Shown piece by piece: positions 61,385-64,000 of a stretch of 64,000 nucleotides of DNA (positions are counted from its first letter, which is position 1; every line of letters starts with the position of its first letter). The stretch is taken from the NCBI RefSeq assembly GCF_028476545.1, contig NW_026732533.1, positions 312,001 through 376,000 of the forward strand. The letters are read 5' to 3'. Position numbers and translations under genes: made by a program. The notes below the pieces were generated by a model. It was given only the letters and a program-made list of their open reading frames with translations. It was not told the DNA's origin and did no database searches. This stretch comes from Physella acuta. Taxonomy: Eukaryota > Mollusca > Gastropoda > Physidae.

Positions 61385-62734
61385 TTGTCTCAATTATTTG
61401 AGACATTTCCCTCTATTTTTGGGGATGTCCCCAAAGAAGCGAAGGTTCCACCTCATGATGTAGACGTAGGTGACGCAAAACCCATCAAACAACACCCCTA
61501 TAGAGTTAACCCGGAAAAAGCTGCTTTGATAAAAGATGAAATTGATTATATGCTCAAGAATGATATCATTGAGCCCAGTTTCAGCAACTGGAGTTCCCCA
61601 TGTCTCCTAGTCCCGAAAGACGGTGGATCTTTCAGGTTTGTGACCGACTTTAGGAAGGTAAATGCGCTCACCAAAGCTGATTCCTATCCATTACCTCGGA
61701 TAGAAGACGTTATTGATAAAGTTGGTCAGGCTAAGATAATTTCCAAAATTGATTTACTTTCAGGATACTGGCAAATCCCCTTATCTGACCGTGCAAAAGA
61801 AATATCTGCTTTTGTAACCCCTAATGGTTTTTATAGATACAAACGCATGCCCTTTTGTATGCGAAATGCTGGTCAAACTTTCCAGAGGGTCATTAACTCT
61901 GTCATTGCTGACATAGACCAATGTGAGGCCTACATAGATGATATAGTTGTATTTTCTAATACTTTTGAAGAACATATTGTTCAGTTGACTAACATTTTTA
62001 GAAAATTTTCTGAAGTGAATTTTACTGTAAACTTGCATAAAAGTGATTTCTGTAAAGCTTCAATTACCTATTTGGGTTATCAAGTGGGAACGAACCAAGT
62101 TCGGCCCATTGAAGCTAAAGTAGATGCTATTGTAAGGTTACCTCCTCCCAAAAATTGTAAAGAAATCAAAAAGTTCCTTGGGATGGCTGGTTACTATAGG
62201 CGGTTCTGTCAAAACTTTTCAGCTGTTGCTGAACCTCTTACTGCATTATTGAAAAAGGGTGTTGAGTTTGAATGGTCAAATAAATGTCATGAAGCTTTTT
62301 TAACCATTAAGTCATTTTTATCTAATGCTCCTGTTATGGCTGCCCCAGATTTCAGCAAGCCCTTTAAACTTGCCATTGATGCTAGCAACTTAGCCATTGG
62401 CTCAGTCCTATTTCAAGAAGACAACATGGGAATTGACCATCCCATTGCTTTTTTTTCCAGGAAGTTAAATGAGAACCAAAAGAATTACTCTACTATTGAA
62501 AAAGAAGCTTTAGCTTTGGTTTTGTCATTACAACATTTTGAAGTCTATGTCTCTTCTTCAACCAATCCAGTCAGAGTGTTTTCTGACCATGATCCCCTGA
62601 AATTTACCTCTAAGTTAGGACAGACAAACCAAAGAATATTGAGATGGTGTTTATATTTCCAAAATTTTAATCTGGAAATTTCACACATTAAGGGTAGTGA
62701 TAATGTTGTGGCTGATTGTTTGTCAAGGATGTAA
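61385..62734 (+). mobile_element. Retroelement reverse transcriptase and RNase H
   Basis: The RT blocks are all present: SSPCLLVPKDGGSFRFVTDF, KIDLLSGYWQIPL, the catalytic EAYIDDIVVFS and the thumb LGMAGYYRRF. RNase H follows with LAIDASNLAIGS, STIEKEALALV, VFSDHDPL and GSDNVVADCLSRM. Typical gypsy sequence. Confidence 0.95.
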
Positions 62735-62801
62735 AATCTTATTGCACACATTGATCATGTGACATGTTTTGTGGTGCATTAAGACCATACACAAGTGTTG
62801 T

Positions 62802-62860
<59 letters not shown>
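62802..62860. repeat. Poly-T tract
   Basis: About 58 T. The flanking 62,741-63,060 shows no LTR or gene; G run at 63,061-63,075. Confidence 0.95.
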
Positions 62861-63104
62861 CTCTTCTTTACGTCTCAGTGTTGTAGATTTTACTTTCAGC
62901 GAGCCCAGCCAATGAGTGGTGGCAGTAGCTGATTTTTTACTACGTTCATCATGCGACATAAGAAGACTGATGCAGATTTACAATATAAACTATTCCTGAA
63001 ACTTTCATTCTCAAAATTTTTTACATGTTATTTACAGAATAAAATATGTATTTTATAGGGAGGGGGGGGGGGGGGTTATTTCATGGGCCAAAAGCAATTT
63101 GCTG

Positions 63105-63497
63105 TTTCTGAAAATTAAAGTTATAATTGGGGCAATATTTGGCTATAATAAATAAAAGTGCTGAGTTATGGTAAACTTTATATTAACAAAATTTGGCTTC
63201 GAAGGTTGGTCTAGGCTTCCTAAAGGGGGGGGGGGGTACAAATAGTTATATATGAAGTATACAGGAAAACATGATATGTTATGTACAATAGGTAGTTGCT
63301 ATTTCTAAATAATAAAGTTGAAATGGGGACAATATTTGTCTATGATAAATAAAAGTGGTGAGTTGTAGTAAACTTTATATTAACAACATTGGCTTCAAAG
63401 GTTTGTCTAGGCTTCCTAAAAGAGGGGAGAAGTACACATAGTTATGTCTGAAGTATAAAAAAAAACATGATATATTATGTACAATAGGTAGTCATTT
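63105..63497. repeat. Direct dimer of about 195 bp
   Basis: AATAAATAAAAGTG…GTCTAGGCTTCCTAAA…ATGTACAATAGGTAGT occurs twice (about 63,105-63,298 and 63,299-63,497) with about 15% difference. No coding content. It may be part of an unknown satellite or element. Confidence 0.85.
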
Positions 63498-63544
63498 GCA
63501 TTCACACTTTCCATTTGTGCCTATTATCTGCAAACAGTCTTCAT

Positions 63545-64000
63545 TTTTTTTTTTTTTTTTTTTAAATTTTTTTTATTTTATTTTATTTTTTTTTTTTTTT
63601 TAATCAAAATTTTAAAATAATTAAACTTCAAAACAAACTTATTAATTAATTTGAGTAGGTAATGTACAGAGATGATCGTTAAATCAAATATCTTGAACGT
63701 ATTTGAATTACATAAAAGGACAAATTTATAAGAGGGGAGCGGTGGTGGGTCAGTGAGGGGGGTGGGTGGTGGGTGGGGGTTGGTTGGGTAAGGCGACCTA
63801 GATAGCGTGATCGTTTTTGCTACGCTTAGTAAACAAAAATCGTTCACTGGGAAGTTTGGTTGGGGGTGGGGGGGGAGGGGGTTGGTTGGCTGTGGCAGGC
63901 CAGGCGCTGGGAGCGTTGTTGCGTGAAATGAACGCTGTGGTGTTACATTTATAGCGTCATGTTGCGTGGTAAGGGTACAAGGGGGAGATAAAATCTCCCA
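63545..64000. other. T-rich then G-rich non-coding end of window
   Basis: T-rich tract 63,545-63,605; GGTGGGTGGTGGGTGGGGG 63,750-63,780 and G-rich 63,855-63,885. No gene recognised. Confidence 0.6.

Larger units (their letters stand above)
57100..62740 (+). mobile_element. Ty3/gypsy-like LTR retroelement fossil of Gmr1-like gene order
   Basis: Order of parts: probable 5' LTR and primer-binding site, gag with one CCHC zinc knuckle, aspartic protease (DTGA), integrase (HHCC zinc finger, DDE core, C-terminal GPY/F-like module), then reverse transcriptase (YIDD) and RNase H. Integrase ahead of reverse transcriptase is the copia arrangement, but every domain reads as Ty3/gypsy; this combination is known from Gmr1-type elements. 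The coding part looks nearly whole, perhaps with one or two breaks. No second LTR was found before the window end, so the 3' end is undefined and no age from LTR divergence can be given. The well-kept domains suggest it is not very old. Confidence 0.9.

Noticed and set aside
58833-62038. Minus-strand frames across the retroelement
   Set aside because: Shadows of the plus-strand gag, integrase and reverse transcriptase.

Overview
The window looks like animal genomic DNA, most likely from a mollusc and probably a gastropod. The evidence is one intron-rich gene on the minus strand that encodes a GRL101-type receptor (LDL-receptor class A repeats, then leucine-rich repeats, then a rhodopsin-family 7TM domain), the architecture first described in the pond snail Lymnaea. 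The rest is mostly tandem repeats, SINEs, small hAT-type elements and one Ty3/gypsy-like retroelement. I see no prokaryotic genes, rRNA genes, stand-alone tRNA genes or CRISPR arrays. Layout: 1-8,105 is a 17-bp megasatellite cut by the window edge. 8,106-11,170 holds AT microsatellites, a 36-bp array with a CRE palindrome in each unit, and an 18-bp array. 11,290-48,498 is the receptor gene read right to left. 25 exons can be placed from splice signals and frame: ten LDLa exons (48,498 down to 30,444), an LRR N-cap exon (26,672-26,789), seven LRR exons (25,555 down to 18,234), six 7TM exons (17,556 down to 12,886) and a C-tail exon ending at a TAA (11,290). All joins stay in one frame and give about 1,000 residues. 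The signal-peptide exon and possibly more LDLa exons were not found, so the 5' end is incomplete. 48,499-57,000 is non-coding, with SINEs, hAT-type elements, minisatellites and a CpG/CRE-rich patch near 51.5 kb. About 57,100-62,740 is an LTR retroelement fossil with gag, protease, integrase and then reverse transcriptase/RNase H. That pol order is copia-like although the enzymes are gypsy-like, as in Gmr1-type elements. 62,741-64,000 is non-coding. The most striking structure is in the receptor introns. Most of them carry their own private minisatellite, and it usually abuts a splice site. In four places the repeated unit contains the exon-intron junction itself, so up to twelve copies of a splice donor (about 15.2-16.1 kb) or six copies of an acceptor (about 47.3-47.8 kb) stand in a row. 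In another intron the array makes a roughly 730-nt AG-free tract directly upstream of the acceptor. The receptor should be a plasma-membrane protein whose LDLa/LRR ectodomain binds an extracellular ligand and whose 7TM core signals through G proteins; ligand and coupling cannot be read from the sequence.
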